Counted from the first letter of the stretch, positions 44,019 to 54,624 are shown. The stretch is DNA of 64,000 nt from Candidatus Hydrothermarchaeum profundi (GCA_002011125.2 MTMF02000009.1:124001-188000), one strand, 5' to 3'. Program-made: numbers and translations. Notes: generated by a model not told the origin, from the sequence alone.

Positions 44019-44964
44019 CGATTTCTAGAGACCTTTTTTTATTAGGACCTATAGGTGATCCTAATACTACTTGAGAAACACCAAGTTTCGAAATTTCTTC
44101 AATCCTCTGTAGGCAATCTGCTGGCGTTCCATAAATCGAGAAGCAATCCATCATCTGATCTGTGACAGATTCAAATGCTTTCTTAAATTTTCTTCTTTCG
44201 AGAAATTTCCTAATAGTTTCAGAATCTTCTTGAGATATATCATGCCTCTCTAATACAGCCTTGGGGGAACCTGCAACTATAAAGGCCACTATAGGCTCAG
44301 CTGCTCTTCTAGCTTTAATGGGATCAAAATCGACCGAAAAGCATGTGAAAGCAGATACATCGATTTCACCTCTATTACCTCTCCCTTTCTTTATCTGTTT
44401 TACCGCATATTCTAGGTCTCGCTTATGAGAGGCATTAACTAGAACTCCATCCCCTACACGACCAGCCATCTCAAGCATCTTAGGTCCTTGTGCACCTACA
44501 TATATTGGGATATCCCTATTAGCTTTGATATTTAAAGTAGCCCCTTGGATTTTAAAAATTTCACCATCAAAACTCACAGTTTCTCCTGCCAATAATCTTC
44601 TTATTATAGTAATGCTTTCTTCTACTGCGCTGACAGGGCTCTTCATCTCTATACCTAAGCAATTTAATGTAGCTCTGTCACCAGCCCCAATCCCTAGCAT
44701 AGCTCTTCCGCCTGAAACTCTATCAAGTGATAATAGTGCAGAAGCATTAAGGACCGGATTATATAAATAAGGATTTGTGACACCGGGACCTAGTAGAATC
44801 CTTTCAGTATAGTTTGCGATAGTAGTCAAAATTATATAAACGTCTTGATTGTTAAAGTGATGAGTCACCCAAATAGAATCAAAGCCAAACTTCTCTGCCA
44901 TTATGCCGTAACTTGCAATCTTCCAAAAATCCTCTCTAGGAACAAACTCAACTCCAAAGCGCAC
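43987..44964 (-). CDS. mer: F420-dependent 5,10-methylene-H4MPT reductase (Mer)
   Basis: 325 aa, luciferase-like F420 enzyme. RFGVEFVPREDF, WVTHHFNNQDVY, GPGVTNPYLYNP and LGIGAGDRATLNCLGI are the Mer signatures. It interconverts methylene- and methyl-tetrahydromethanopterin in the C1 branch. Works with Ftr encoded at 48.7-49.5 kb. Confidence 0.92.
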   Translation of the reverse strand: MRFGVEFVPREDFWKIASYGIMAEKFGFDSIWVTHHFNNQDVYIILTTIANYTERILLGPGVTNPYLYNPVLNASALLSLDRVSGGRAMLGIGAGDRATLNCLGIEMKSPVSAVEESITIIRRLLAGETVSFDGEIFKIQGATLNIKANRDIPIYVGAQGPKMLEMAGRVGDGVLVNASHKRDLEYAVKQIKKGRGNRGEIDVSAFTCFSVDFDPIKARRAAEPIVAFIVAGSPKAVLERHDISQEDSETIRKFLERRKFKKAFESVTDQMMDCFSIYGTPADCLQRIEEISKLGVSQVVLGSPIGPNKKRSLEIVRDEIIGKVP

Positions 44965-45007
44965 TCTAACCTAACTCCAATCTAACATAATATCCGCTTT
45001 GCGGAAT

Positions 45008-45316
45008 TTAGAACGGAGCGGAAATGATTTTTCTAGTTTCAGAGACCTCTTCTATGGCTTCAATCGTTTTTTCAGGTTCGAGAATCATGCTAGCTTTAAT
45101 AAGTTGAGTTACTCCGAATTTAGAACCAAGCATATCATGAGCTTCAAGGTAAAGGATCGTTCTAGCGAGACGGCTATCCAATCTAGCTTCCGTCTTGGAA
45201 TCGAGAAGGATTCCTAGAAGTTTATCCGCAAAGGCCTTCTTTTCTTCTGGAGATAACCCTTCAGCTATCTCCTCACACATTTTATCGAGGTCTTTCTCAG
45301 TACGTATTTTTTCCAA
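45008..45316 (-). CDS. Unknown helical protein
   Basis: 102 aa from a TTG preceded by GGGGTGAG; earlier in-frame starts at 45325, 45355 and 45367 are possible. Mostly alpha-helical (KDLDKMCEEIAEGLSPEEKK; LDSRLARTILYLEAHDMLG). It follows mer's promoter region and is transcribed in the same direction. No function assigned. Confidence 0.6.
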   Translation of the reverse strand: MEKIRTEKDLDKMCEEIAEGLSPEEKKAFADKLLGILLDSKTEARLDSRLARTILYLEAHDMLGSKFGVTQLIKASMILEPEKTIEAIEEVSETRKIISAPF

Positions 45317-45401
45317 ATTTCTCACCCCCTCACCCACTAATAAGGGGTTATTCATATATTTGCACAACTTTGTATTTATATTTTTTGGGTTCCCATAAAA
45401 C

Positions 45402-45515
45402 TTAGTCTGAGACCCCCCCTTTTCTAGACTTAATTTTGTCGATTTCCATCACTAATATTATTCCCAGCATTATACTCGCTAACGCCAAGTACATCGTTAG
45501 AAGCTCTTCACTCAT
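45402..45515 (-). CDS. 37-aa single-pass membrane peptide
   Basis: Reads MSEELLTMYLALASIMLGII and then LVMEIDKIKSRK, one TM helix with a basic cytoplasmic end. Plausible small membrane protein; only composition supports it. Confidence 0.4.
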   Translation of the reverse strand: MSEELLTMYLALASIMLGIILVMEIDKIKSRKGGVSD

Positions 45516-45620
45516 AAATTTAGATTTATTTTGTATTTATTTATAATTTTTCTTTAAACTATTCTATCTAAAACCAAAAATATAATGAAATTAGGAGTTT
45601 TATTGTTTTTAAATGTTTAT

Positions 45621-46532
45621 TTATGTTTCTTTAATTTTTTCAGTTAAATATATTTTGTTTCTTCTTCCATGCGGCTCTTTTCTAATAACTCCTCTTTTCT
45701 CTAACTCGGATAATATTTTGCTCACTTTAGCTTTTGAAAATCCGGTTTTCTTTTGAATATCTCTTTGATCTATTCCATCCTCCTCTATTATTAAGTTCAT
45801 TATCTTCTGTTCATCTTCCTTCAAAATATCAATCTTAGATTTAGCCCCTCTTCGCCTTTCCTTTATACGAGTATACAGGGAGACTGCCCCTCCTGTTAAA
45901 ACTATCAAAGCCACTAGCCCGTAGATATACTTCTCTTTCCCAACCCACCATGGTAGAAATAGTCTTTCGTATAAAACTATAACTTTAAATCCTCGGTAAA
46001 AAGTCGGGATAGGCTCTCTCAAATCCCAGCTAAGTATATGTCTCCTTCCATCAGAGACTATTTTGGTTGGACCTGGACTAGCCTCAACTAAACCGAAGCC
46101 CTCAGGAAGAGTGAGAGTCATATCAAAATTTACAACACTTGCTAGGAGAGAATAGCTCTCAGTTAAGATATAAGTATTTTCTTTCCTAGTTATAGCGCCT
46201 TCTCTCGTAAATTTATAAATGATCGTGAAATTCTCAGCTATCGGCAATGGTTTTGAAAAAAATACGGTAACATATGTATTGCCCCCTCGATAAGCAGATG
46301 AAAAGTTAAGCATATCCCCCCTAGCATCATAAACTGAAAGGCCTATCAAACTACCTGGAAAAGGATATGTAAATTCAGTAAGATCCTTACTATATGTATT
46401 TAAAAAAGTGATTGAAATACTCTCATACAGCGTCATTTCTTCAATCGAAGCATCAACGCTGTAGGAAACTATCTGTTGCGCCAACACAGGGCTTGCAATA
46501 AAACACAATAGCAAGATTATGAATTTAATCAT
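45621..46532 (-). CDS. Membrane-anchored winged-helix regulator
   Basis: 303 aa. Signal peptide (residues 1-18), extracytoplasmic beta-rich domain to about 190, one TM (YIYGLVALIVLTGGAVSLY), then a cytoplasmic MarR-like wHTH (DQRDIQKKTGFSKAKVSKILSELEKRG...). A one-component membrane regulator of the archaeal type. Its start overlaps the stop of the DUF1805 gene. Confidence 0.8.
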   Translation of the reverse strand: MIKFIILLLCFIASPVLAQQIVSYSVDASIEEMTLYESISITFLNTYSKDLTEFTYPFPGSLIGLSVYDARGDMLNFSSAYRGGNTYVTVFFSKPLPIAENFTIIYKFTREGAITRKENTYILTESYSLLASVVNFDMTLTLPEGFGLVEASPGPTKIVSDGRRHILSWDLREPIPTFYRGFKVIVLYERLFLPWWVGKEKYIYGLVALIVLTGGAVSLYTRIKERRRGAKSKIDILKEDEQKIMNLIIEEDGIDQRDIQKKTGFSKAKVSKILSELEKRGVIRKEPHGRRNKIYLTEKIKET

Positions 46533-46822
46533 TTCCCTACTAGTTTCTCCAATGCTTCTCTTCCTTTCATTCCCTTAAGAATTCCCAACTTCTCTGCCTC
46601 GGTTGTGACATCAGTTATCTCGCCATCAAGGATATCAACGAAATCAGAGACACCTTTTATCTTTGCAGCTACGTCTTTAAGCTTTTCAGCCGCCTTTATA
46701 TCCAAGTAGCCACACATTATAAAGCCCTTATCTCCTTTAATCATCAAGAAGGGGGCATTTGGGAGTTCAACTTTAATTCCCAAGGCTACACCATTCTTTA
46801 ATGAAATTTCTTTTATCTCCAC
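46529..46822 (-). CDS. DUF1805 family protein
   Basis: 97 aa. NAPFLMIKGDKGFIMCGYLD is the DUF1805 signature with its conserved Cys, found in many archaea and some bacteria. Function unknown. Translationally coupled (ATGA) with the membrane regulator downstream. Confidence 0.85.
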   Translation of the reverse strand: MEIKEISLKNGVALGIKVELPNAPFLMIKGDKGFIMCGYLDIKAAEKLKDVAAKIKGVSDFVDILDGEITDVTTEAEKLGILKGMKGREALEKLVGK

Positions 46823-46893
46823 GTTATACTACCCCCGATAAAATTTTGCCCCCAAGTTTATATTTTTTCTGGTAGATTCATAAAATTGAGAGT

Positions 46894-48651
46894 ATGCGCT
46901 ACTTACTCATCTTTGTTATCTTGTTGTATTTATTAAGCGATGTAGAAGTCACTGCCGGCAGTATTATGATTGTTAGTTGTAACCAAGACGAAGACATAGC
47001 CAAACTACTCTCCGAGTCACTACAGGCGCCCTACCTCATTATAGAATGCGGTAAGTTCACTCAGGAAGTTAAAAATGAAATAAGAAAAATTAATCCAGAG
47101 AGGCTAATCATAATCGGAGGGCGGTTCGCAGTACCTTATGATGCCGAAAAATTAGGAATCCGCTATGAGAGAATCGGAGGTAAAAACAGGATTGAAACGG
47201 CTCAAAACGTTCTAAACAGGTTTTTCAACTTTAGTATCCAAGAATCGTACATACTCCCTTCGACATCTGAAGTTCAAAACTTTTTGATAAACTCAAAAGC
47301 TTCAAAACTCCATGTCTTTATAGGGAATTCTTCTGTAAGTCACCGATGGGGAGCATATTATACAAAGAGATTAGAAGATTACTTTCAAACCATTATATCT
47401 CATGAAGAAAGCTCGCTTAATAGACCTGCATTACTAATAGGAAATACGGAGAATAATGGAATAATCAAGAATTACTGGAATATAACAGGACTACCAGAAG
47501 CTGCCTCGATGCTACCCCTCGTATATTTGAAAGATGACATTTTATTTATAACTGGAACAGACCAAAATATATTTTTTAACCAAAGAGCCTTCGAAAAAAT
47601 AGAACCCCGCGAATATAATATAAGAGAGTTGCTAGTTTTTTTCATTTTACTTGTAGGAATCCTAGCCTTCCTAACTTTTTTCTTAAAACAATATGAAAAG
47701 ATGCTCATAAGCGGGATAATCTTAGGATTTACCCTGTTTTATCTTTACTATATCCCTCCAAAAGGACAGTTAATCTGGGATAGTCTTTATCTATATTTTG
47801 ACGGAGCTATTTCTCTTTTATTCAATGGAAAATATGAAACTATACTTACCGGACGAGGCTTACCTGGAACAAGTTTCCTGACATATCTTTATTTTCTACT
47901 TTCAGGCCCTAGTGATATCAACGCCAATCTTCTGATACTCCTCTTGTCCATTTTTATCCTTTCAGCCACTTATATAATAACCTACAGAATGTTTGGTAGA
48001 AAGGCCGCAATAACAGCTTTAATTCTTCTTCTCTCTAATCCTCTTTTCAATAAGCAAACCCTTCTATATTCCTCCGATATTCCATTTACAGCCCTAACCC
48101 TAGCCACCATTCTAACGATTATTTTTAAAAGTAAGTATTCACCCCTAGCTTCAGGCATTTTTTTGGGATTTTCAATGCTTATAAGGCCCTCGGCAGCTAT
48201 TTTAATTCCACTACTCTTATACCACTATAAATCAGTTAAAGAAAAAATATCATTGCTGATTTCAATCCCCTTATTTATAGTAGGCATTCAAACACTCGGA
48301 GGTGTCTCAGGCTATCTAACAGAACTAACAGTAAAATCACCTATTATAACTGCCTACACTCTGGATTATATAAAATCATTCTTTCAGGAAACCGGCATAT
48401 TGGCAGCGCCCCTTCTCCTAATTGGAATGTATAAATATAGGAACATTCTATCACAATATACCCTCCTTCACCTAGTAGCTCTTTTATTTTGGGTTACATA
48501 CGATACCCGATATATATTACCTATAATACCTTTTGCAGCAATGCTTCAGAGTTCTATTTTCTCCCTTACCAAAACAAAGTTTCTAATAGTGCTGGTAATA
48601 GCAACTATTATACTTAACATAGCCGGACTAAAAATTATCTTTTTATCTTAA
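46894..48651 (+). CDS. Polytopic membrane protein with an N-terminal cell-wall-binding-type domain (GT39/PMT-like)
   Basis: 585 aa. Signal peptide, then a domain like cell-wall-binding repeat 2 (residues about 22-110: PERLIIIGGRFAVP, YERIGGKNRIETAQNVLNRF). About ten TM helices from residue 245 on, with LIRPSAAILIPLLLYH and YDTRYILPIIPF typical of dolichyl-phosphate-mannose-type glycosyltransferases. Probably transfers sugar from a lipid carrier outside the membrane. The domain combination is uncommon. Confidence 0.7.
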   Translation: MRYLLIFVILLYLLSDVEVTAGSIMIVSCNQDEDIAKLLSESLQAPYLIIECGKFTQEVKNEIRKINPERLIIIGGRFAVPYDAEKLGIRYERIGGKNRIETAQNVLNRFFNFSIQESYILPSTSEVQNFLINSKASKLHVFIGNSSVSHRWGAYYTKRLEDYFQTIISHEESSLNRPALLIGNTENNGIIKNYWNITGLPEAASMLPLVYLKDDILFITGTDQNIFFNQRAFEKIEPREYNIRELLVFFILLVGILAFLTFFLKQYEKMLISGIILGFTLFYLYYIPPKGQLIWDSLYLYFDGAISLLFNGKYETILTGRGLPGTSFLTYLYFLLSGPSDINANLLILLLSIFILSATYIITYRMFGRKAAITALILLLSNPLFNKQTLLYSSDIPFTALTLATILTIIFKSKYSPLASGIFLGFSMLIRPSAAILIPLLLYHYKSVKEKISLLISIPLFIVGIQTLGGVSGYLTELTVKSPIITAYTLDYIKSFFQETGILAAPLLLIGMYKYRNILSQYTLLHLVALLFWVTYDTRYILPIIPFAAMLQSSIFSLTKTKFLIVLVIATIILNIAGLKIIFLS

Positions 48652-48653
48652 AA

Positions 48654-49538
48654 CTACTCTAAAAGCTTCCTAAGATGAAAATGAACCTTCCCTAAAGTCC
48701 CGCCGTAATTGCCCGCCGTAATTTTTTTAACTCCATCAACTTCTGCGGCTGCCTTTATACCTTGCTTCATTGCTTCGCCTACTTTTTCCTCGGATATTCC
48801 ATCTATCACTATCTCTAATACTGCCCCAATTCCCTTAACTTTGCTGTCCTTTACTTTATCTGCGATAGTTGGACAGTATTTATCATTAGTAGACGCTATC
48901 ATAAACTTATATTTTGACCCGACTTTAGAGCCTGCTGCGCATACGCCTCCAGGGAATGGAGTTATAACCCCCTCTACTCCCTCTATAACACAAACAGCCT
49001 CCTCAGCTGCTCTTAGCGCAGATTTTTGATCTTTAGCTAGGATTATAAAATTACCGCCTGCAACGCCTTTAGCGATTCCAAGCTCTTTTTCAATAAGAAA
49101 ATCCCCCATCATAATGGGTATAGAAACCATCTCCCTACCCCCCACGCTCGTAGTGCTCTCATATCCGTCCCCAAAAAATCTCATCTTATATCCAACATCC
49201 AACTTCTCATCACTATCACAGTAATTGAAAACAGCTGCAGTCGGCGAAGTTAGTATGCATTGACCAATCCTTCCAATAAGTTCTTTAGTCATCTTTTTCT
49301 TAGATGCCCAAATCTGAATTACACAGCCAGGTCTACCGTCTGGAGTGCTCTCCGAGGGCAACATCCCCTCAATACCCGTCTCCGCAGAACATTCTATTAA
49401 AGAAGTTCCATAACCAACTGCCTCAGTAGCTGCGATTCTTGCCCATTTTTCATTTACAGCTGTTATCAAAATCCTAGAATAAAACCCAGTAAAAGCTTCC
49501 GCATACGTATCCTCAATCTCTACGCCATTTAATTTCAT
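48654..49538 (-). CDS. ftr: Formylmethanofuran:tetrahydromethanopterin formyltransferase (Ftr)
   Basis: 294 aa. EDTYAEAFTGFYSRILITA, then GCVIQIWASKK and ITPFPGGVCAAGSKVGSKYKF, match Ftr, which has about 297 aa. Moves the formyl group between methanofuran and H4MPT. It ends three bases from the convergent membrane-protein gene. Confidence 0.93.
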   Translation of the reverse strand: MKLNGVEIEDTYAEAFTGFYSRILITAVNEKWARIAATEAVGYGTSLIECSAETGIEGMLPSESTPDGRPGCVIQIWASKKKMTKELIGRIGQCILTSPTAAVFNYCDSDEKLDVGYKMRFFGDGYESTTSVGGREMVSIPIMMGDFLIEKELGIAKGVAGGNFIILAKDQKSALRAAEEAVCVIEGVEGVITPFPGGVCAAGSKVGSKYKFMIASTNDKYCPTIADKVKDSKVKGIGAVLEIVIDGISEEKVGEAMKQGIKAAAEVDGVKKITAGNYGGTLGKVHFHLRKLLE

Positions 49539-49562
49539 ACAGTAGAAGAAAATAGAAATACC

Positions 49563-50546
49563 TTAAAAAATCTTTCGTATGCCAAAAGTCTTTTCCCATC
49601 TTTCATCGACTTCAGCCTGTATTTTATTAATCAACTCATCGCTTAGATGCCTAAACCTCTTCTGCATCTTCAAATAATCCCTCACAGGCTTTTTAACTGT
49701 AGGCGTATAAGTTACCCTCATCTCTCCCTTCTCGACTTCATATAATAACCACATACCACAGTCTACCGCAAGACGAGCTACTTCAATACTTTTCTCCGAA
49801 GGAATACCCCACCCAGGAGTACATGGTGCAAGAACGTGAATATAAGCGGGCCCATCTATCGCTACAGCCTTTTTAACCTTCTCCATATAATCTAGAGGAA
49901 AAGCCACAGAGGCTGTCGCTACATAATCCACTCCATGAGCAACCATGATCGAAGGCATATCTTTCTTGGGTCTTTTATTTCCAAAAGATACCTTCCCAGC
50001 CGGAGAGGTTGTTGTTACCGCTCCAAAAGGCGTAGAACCGCTCCTCTGAATACCTGTATTCATATATGCCTCATTGTCATAGCAAATATAAGTCATATTA
50101 TGCCCCCTTTCCATAGCGCCACTAAGTGCTTGAAAACCTATATCAACGGTCCCCCCATCTCCACCAAAAGCTATGACATTAACCCCTTCCTTCTTCCCTA
50201 AAGCTTTCAAGGCAGCCTCAATACCACTTGCAACTGCTGCAGAGTTCTCGAATGCAACATGAATCCAAGGTATCTTCCACGCAGTTTGAGGATAGGGACT
50301 GGAGACTACTTCCATACATCCTGTGCACTGGGAAGCTACAGTATTAGCGCCGCTTGCTTTCAAAGCAAGCCGGAGAGCTATGGTGCCTCCACAGCCAGCG
50401 CAGGCTCTATGTCCGTAGGAAAACAGCTCCTCTTCGGATACTTCTTTTATATTCTGAGAAAACTTCCAACATCTATTGCTATACAAGTTTGCTCTGCAAA
50501 CGTGCCTACATTTTACATAAGCCGGGATATCTTCAACTATCTTCAT
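49563..50546 (-). CDS. porB: Pyruvate:ferredoxin oxidoreductase beta subunit
   Basis: 327 aa from the ATG at 50546 that overlaps the porA stop. TPP-binding [20 protein letters not shown], then [13 protein letters not shown], plus cluster cysteines in HRACAGCGG and SQCTGCMEV. Decarboxylates pyruvate with CoA to acetyl-CoA and reduced ferredoxin. Confidence 0.93.
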   Translation of the reverse strand: MKIVEDIPAYVKCRHVCRANLYSNRCWKFSQNIKEVSEEELFSYGHRACAGCGGTIALRLALKASGANTVASQCTGCMEVVSSPYPQTAWKIPWIHVAFENSAAVASGIEAALKALGKKEGVNVIAFGGDGGTVDIGFQALSGAMERGHNMTYICYDNEAYMNTGIQRSGSTPFGAVTTTSPAGKVSFGNKRPKKDMPSIMVAHGVDYVATASVAFPLDYMEKVKKAVAIDGPAYIHVLAPCTPGWGIPSEKSIEVARLAVDCGMWLLYEVEKGEMRVTYTPTVKKPVRDYLKMQKRFRHLSDELINKIQAEVDERWEKTFGIRKIF

Positions 50547-51706
50547 TCTTTCAACCCAATCCAATGCACTTCGTCAATATCTTCTTTAATCGCTTTTTTA
50601 CAGATTGAAATAATTTCCCTCACATTGTCCATAGAAATATCTCTGCCACCTAATCCTCCTACAAAGCCTAATAATTTAGGCCTATAGCTAGAGGGATACA
50701 GTGAAGCCTTAATCTCTGAGAAGAGCGCGCCTTCCCCAAGTCCTATAACTATATCTTTCTCTAATACGCCAACTACTTTAGCGTCCTTTAAAGCTTTTAA
50801 GACCTCTTCTTTTGGGAAAGGTCTGAAGACCCTAATCTTCAAGAGCCCCACTTTTTCATCTAAAGAATCGATTACCTCTTTAATCGTGCCTGCCACAGAG
50901 CCCATAGTAACAAGTAAAACTTCTGCATCGTCCGTATTGTACTCCTCAACAATGCCATAGCTCCTACCGGTAAGCTCGCCAAATTCTTCATCAACCCTCC
51001 TTATTACCTCAAAAGCCCTTTTCATAGCTTTTTCCTGCTCTATTCGGAATTCCATATAAGTTTCAGGATCTGCAAAAGCGCCTTGAGTCATAGGGTCAGA
51101 AGGGTCAAGATAAACCTGTGGCTCGTAAGGAGGTAAAAACTTCTCTACTTCTTCTTTATCTGGGATCTCTACTGGCTCAATTGTATGGGTTAGAACGAAT
51201 CCATCTAAGTTTACCATGACCGGAAGTAAGATATTTTTATCTTCAGCAATCTTATAGGCCTGCACAGTAGTATCCAACGCCTCCTGATTTGTCTCTACGT
51301 ACAATTGAATCCAACCAGTATCCCTCTCGGATATTGAGTCCTGCTGATCATTCCAAATGTTAATAGGGGCTGATAAGGCTCTATTGGCGTTAGCCATTAC
51401 GATAGGAAGCCTCATACCAGAGGCTATGAAAAGTACTTCATGCATTAGGGCCAGGCCTTGAGAAGAGGTAGCTGTAAAAACCCGGGCCCCGGTAGCACTA
51501 GCGCCAATACATGCACTCATCGCCGAATGCTCTGATTCAACCATTATATACTCCGCATTTAGTTCACCGTTTGCTATAAGTTCCGCTAGGTCTTCTACTA
51601 TATGCGTCTGAGGGGTAATAGGATATGCAGCAATAACTTGGACATCGCAAAGCCTTGCAGCTTCCGCAACACATCTACTTCCGTGGAGAACATCTCTAAC
51701 AGGCAT
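50543..51706 (-). CDS. porA: Pyruvate:ferredoxin oxidoreductase alpha subunit
   Basis: 387 aa from the ATG at 51706, which has GGAGGAGAAG upstream and overlaps the porD stop. [30 protein letters not shown] and [10 protein letters not shown] are typical PorA segments. Binds pyruvate and contributes to the TPP site. Confidence 0.93.
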   Translation of the reverse strand: MPVRDVLHGSRCVAEAARLCDVQVIAAYPITPQTHIVEDLAELIANGELNAEYIMVESEHSAMSACIGASATGARVFTATSSQGLALMHEVLFIASGMRLPIVMANANRALSAPINIWNDQQDSISERDTGWIQLYVETNQEALDTTVQAYKIAEDKNILLPVMVNLDGFVLTHTIEPVEIPDKEEVEKFLPPYEPQVYLDPSDPMTQGAFADPETYMEFRIEQEKAMKRAFEVIRRVDEEFGELTGRSYGIVEEYNTDDAEVLLVTMGSVAGTIKEVIDSLDEKVGLLKIRVFRPFPKEEVLKALKDAKVVGVLEKDIVIGLGEGALFSEIKASLYPSSYRPKLLGFVGGLGGRDISMDNVREIISICKKAIKEDIDEVHWIGLKE

Positions 51707-51963
51707 TACTTCTCCTCCAATACCATTTTTATAGCCTCTGTAGGGCATTCATTTGCACAGATACCACACCCCTTACAATAATCATAATTGAAGCTGTACT
51801 CTCCATCTTTTCTTATTACAGACATATCAGGACAAAATATCCAACAACTTCCACAGTCTATACACTTCTCCATATCAATTACAGGCTTAAAAGTCCTCCA
51901 TCCACCTGTTTTAAGGTTCTTTGTACTGCCAATATCTTTTACATGCCCGCCAATAGGTCTCAT
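51706..51963 (-). CDS. porD: Pyruvate:ferredoxin oxidoreductase delta (ferredoxin) subunit
   Basis: 85 aa with two [4Fe-4S] motifs: [12 protein letters not shown] and [12 protein letters not shown]. Overlaps porG by four bases and porA by one. Confidence 0.93.
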   Translation of the reverse strand: MRPIGGHVKDIGSTKNLKTGGWRTFKPVIDMEKCIDCGSCWIFCPDMSVIRKDGEYSFNYDYCKGCGICANECPTEAIKMVLEEK

Positions 51964-52505
51964 ACCGACCCTCCAGCAACTTCATAAGCTACCTCTACAG
52001 CTTTAGAATTCTTAGTAGCTAGTTTTTCAGGGAACCTCTTAACTACGGCTCTTTTTAATGAATCTAAGGTTACCTCCCCCGTAATCGCTGCAAATGCACC
52101 AAGCATAGCTGTATTCACTATTGGAACCCCCAGCACATCTAAAGCTATCTTAGTTGCATTTATCGTGTAAACCTCCGCACTAGTATTCAGATTAATTTCG
52201 CCAGGCTTCTTCTCTGTGTTGACTATAGCTTTCCCATTATTGCTCAGACCTTCTGCTACATTTATAACTTCTAATAAAGTAGGGTCTTGAACTACGATGT
52301 AATCCGGCTTATATATTTGGTTCCTTCTTCTTATAAAGTGGTCATCTATTCTTGCGAAAGCGGTTACTGGCGCGCCTCTTCTTTCAACGCCAAAAAAAGG
52401 GAATGCCTGTGAATACTTTCCATCATAAAATGCAGCTATTGCTAGTATTTCCGCCGCAGTAACTGCTCCTTGACCACCTCGTCCGTGAAACCTTATTTCT
52501 TTCAT
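51960..52505 (-). CDS. porG: Pyruvate:ferredoxin oxidoreductase gamma subunit
   Basis: 181 aa. [20 protein letters not shown] and [15 protein letters not shown] are the gamma-domain signatures. ATG overlaps the stop of the permuted FrhB gene. The por order is G-D-A-B, with the four genes packed by overlaps. Confidence 0.93.
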   Translation of the reverse strand: MKEIRFHGRGGQGAVTAAEILAIAAFYDGKYSQAFPFFGVERRGAPVTAFARIDDHFIRRRNQIYKPDYIVVQDPTLLEVINVAEGLSNNGKAIVNTEKKPGEINLNTSAEVYTINATKIALDVLGVPIVNTAMLGAFAAITGEVTLDSLKRAVVKRFPEKLATKNSKAVEVAYEVAGGSV

Positions 52506-53611
52506 TCTTTATACCTCAGTTTCGGAATTGATGTTGAGTGAGAATAAATTGTTCCACTATGTCTCTTTAAATCATTGGCTACCGTTGAAACATAAGGAGT
52601 TGGTTTCCAAGGCTCAGGTCCCTTCCCAACAGAAATTACTTCGTCTATAATCCCTTTATCCAATGCGTATGTTAACAAAGCCGTAACCACACCGCCATCC
52701 TGGCCTTTTTCATGTATATGCGTATCCGCGGCCCTTGCAGCATAGATATTTAAACACTTACCAATTCCTTGAACTAATTTTGTTCCATTAAAAATCATCT
52801 CCTCAAACAGAAGCTGAGGGAGAGATGTTCTGGGACAAGCAAGATAACATTCAAAACATTTTTCTTTTGAACACTCATTAGATAACTCGGGTCTTTGGTC
52901 AATTACTTTTACGCAATGATCAGGACATACCGCTTCACATGCACCACAGGATATACATGCACCAGCATCAATTACATCACGCTCCAAAGCGAAGAAGTCT
53001 TTGCCCTCCGCCGCTTTTTTTATCTTCTCCAAGTTTTTTTCTCCTAATGTCTTAATATGAAGCGGCGTTATTCCTATTTTGTTTCTCCGATTGGCCTCGG
53101 CGAGATTCTCTTTTTTCTTCTCATCAGCGATTTTTCTGATTAGAGATACCCCTGGCTTGACTTCCTCGATAGGCTTCAACTCGATATATCCCTCTTTCGC
53201 AGCCTTATCAACTAACTCTTGTCCTTTTTTAGATCTAGTTATCACAGTACTCCATTTCGGGGGGGTTCCAACGGCTCCAATCGAAACATCCGCTAACTCC
53301 GCAGTAAAATCTATACAAACCTGACAGCCTATCCTGACATATGGCTTAGATTTCTCTAACGGAATTTCTCTCTTTTCTCCATTTATGTAGGCAATTATGT
53401 TTTTCTTTTTAATATCAAATTTATCCACATCATTGAGCTTAACACCGAAATCGTCCTCTACAAGAGCTCTAAAACATGTATACGCCCAGTTTTCTCTGCA
53501 GAATAAGCCGATTTGTAGATTTAGATTTTTTTTCCACTCTTGATCTACTAATGCTTCGATTTTTCTTAGAGCTTCTATATCACAGGGGAGTCCTACGAAA
53601 GCAGTTTTCAT
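52502..53611 (-). CDS. F420-type FrhB/FdhB-like oxidoreductase with circularly permuted domain order
   Basis: 369 aa from the ATG at 53611, which has GAGGTAGATC before it. Residues 1-190 match the C-terminal half of FrhB ([61 protein letters not shown]). A two-cluster ferredoxin follows ([26 protein letters not shown]). The N-terminal half of FrhB comes last ([35 protein letters not shown]). Normal order is ferredoxin, N half, C half. As first gene of the por operon it may link pyruvate or ferredoxin electrons to F420. Confidence 0.88.
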   Translation of the reverse strand: MKTAFVGLPCDIEALRKIEALVDQEWKKNLNLQIGLFCRENWAYTCFRALVEDDFGVKLNDVDKFDIKKKNIIAYINGEKREIPLEKSKPYVRIGCQVCIDFTAELADVSIGAVGTPPKWSTVITRSKKGQELVDKAAKEGYIELKPIEEVKPGVSLIRKIADEKKKENLAEANRRNKIGITPLHIKTLGEKNLEKIKKAAEGKDFFALERDVIDAGACISCGACEAVCPDHCVKVIDQRPELSNECSKEKCFECYLACPRTSLPQLLFEEMIFNGTKLVQGIGKCLNIYAARAADTHIHEKGQDGGVVTALLTYALDKGIIDEVISVGKGPEPWKPTPYVSTVANDLKRHSGTIYSHSTSIPKLRYKE

Positions 53612-53662
53612 TTGATCTACCTCGATTGTCATAATTGATAATGCTAATTTATAAAAAGATTT

Positions 53663-54622
53663 CTAAAAATCTACTTCAATGCCCAGAAAGTCTCTTCTAC
53701 CTCTTAAAATATCCCTTGCAATTTCAGCGCTACCCATCGCAGCAGCATAGCCATTAATTCTATAAACTGGAGCAAACTTACTTAAAGTCTCTTTCAAAGG
53801 AATAAAAACCGAATCTTTGAATCCTGCAGAACCCGTTATAACAAATGCGTCCGGTGCTACCTCAGAAAGAAACCCAAATATCTCCATTTTTACGCTCATA
53901 ATTAATGATTTCAAACTTAATTCAGCTCTGCCTTCCCCTCTTAAGATTTCATTTGGCGATAATCGTGAAATTTTAATAGCCCCAGAAGAATAAAAAGCTT
54001 CATTCGCCGTTATCTCGCCGTTATCAATTCTTCTTATTGCCTCAAGATCCAAAGGCCCATGCTCAAGACCTATAGCCCCTATACATGCATCCATAGCCCC
54101 AAAAAAACGTCCATCTTTTATAACAATAGTTACTGTGTTAGAACTAATATCCGAAATAATCAAGTTCCTAGCATCTAAGTCCTTATTCGCCCTTAAATAT
54201 GCATGATAACTTAAACTTACTTTCTCAGAACTGGCACAATGCGAGTAAAGAGCCCGAAATCTCTCATCTAACACTTCTAACCCTCTATGTAACCCAGGAA
54301 TAACTACCGCCCTGAGACCTGAATTAGCTATTTCATCATATACCCTCGTGCCACCACCTATGTATTTTCCAACTTTCTTTTCAAGAACCCCCCGATTCTT
54401 AACCTTCCGAATATCAGTTATTTTAGTTATAGCGTCCCCCATCGAATATGTTATCCCAACTAATTCTATATCTTTTAAAGAGAAATGCTTCTCGATTTCT
54501 TTTAAAATAGAAACATTAAGAACCTCTTCTCTACGAAGTTCAAACATTATATTGTCTGGTATAATGCAAAATCTTACTGCTTGCGTACCATGATCCACGC
54601 CTAGTGTGGCTAATACATTCAC
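53663..54622 (-). CDS. Methanogenesis marker protein 12-like ASKHA ATPase (DUF1464-like)
   Basis: 319 aa. Actin/acetate-kinase-like nucleotide fold: GVDHGTQAVRFCI (phosphate 1), LIISDISSNTVTIVIKDG (phosphate 2), DAFVITGSAGF (adenosine) and GYAAAMGSAEIA. Best fits the marker-12 family, conserved in methanogens and some relatives, whose role is unsettled. It ends next to alba, with the stop two bases before alba's end. Confidence 0.75.
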   Translation of the reverse strand: MNVLATLGVDHGTQAVRFCIIPDNIMFELRREEVLNVSILKEIEKHFSLKDIELVGITYSMGDAITKITDIRKVKNRGVLEKKVGKYIGGGTRVYDEIANSGLRAVVIPGLHRGLEVLDERFRALYSHCASSEKVSLSYHAYLRANKDLDARNLIISDISSNTVTIVIKDGRFFGAMDACIGAIGLEHGPLDLEAIRRIDNGEITANEAFYSSGAIKISRLSPNEILRGEGRAELSLKSLIMSVKMEIFGFLSEVAPDAFVITGSAGFKDSVFIPLKETLSKFAPVYRINGYAAAMGSAEIARDILRGRRDFLGIEVDF

Positions 54623-54624
54623 CC

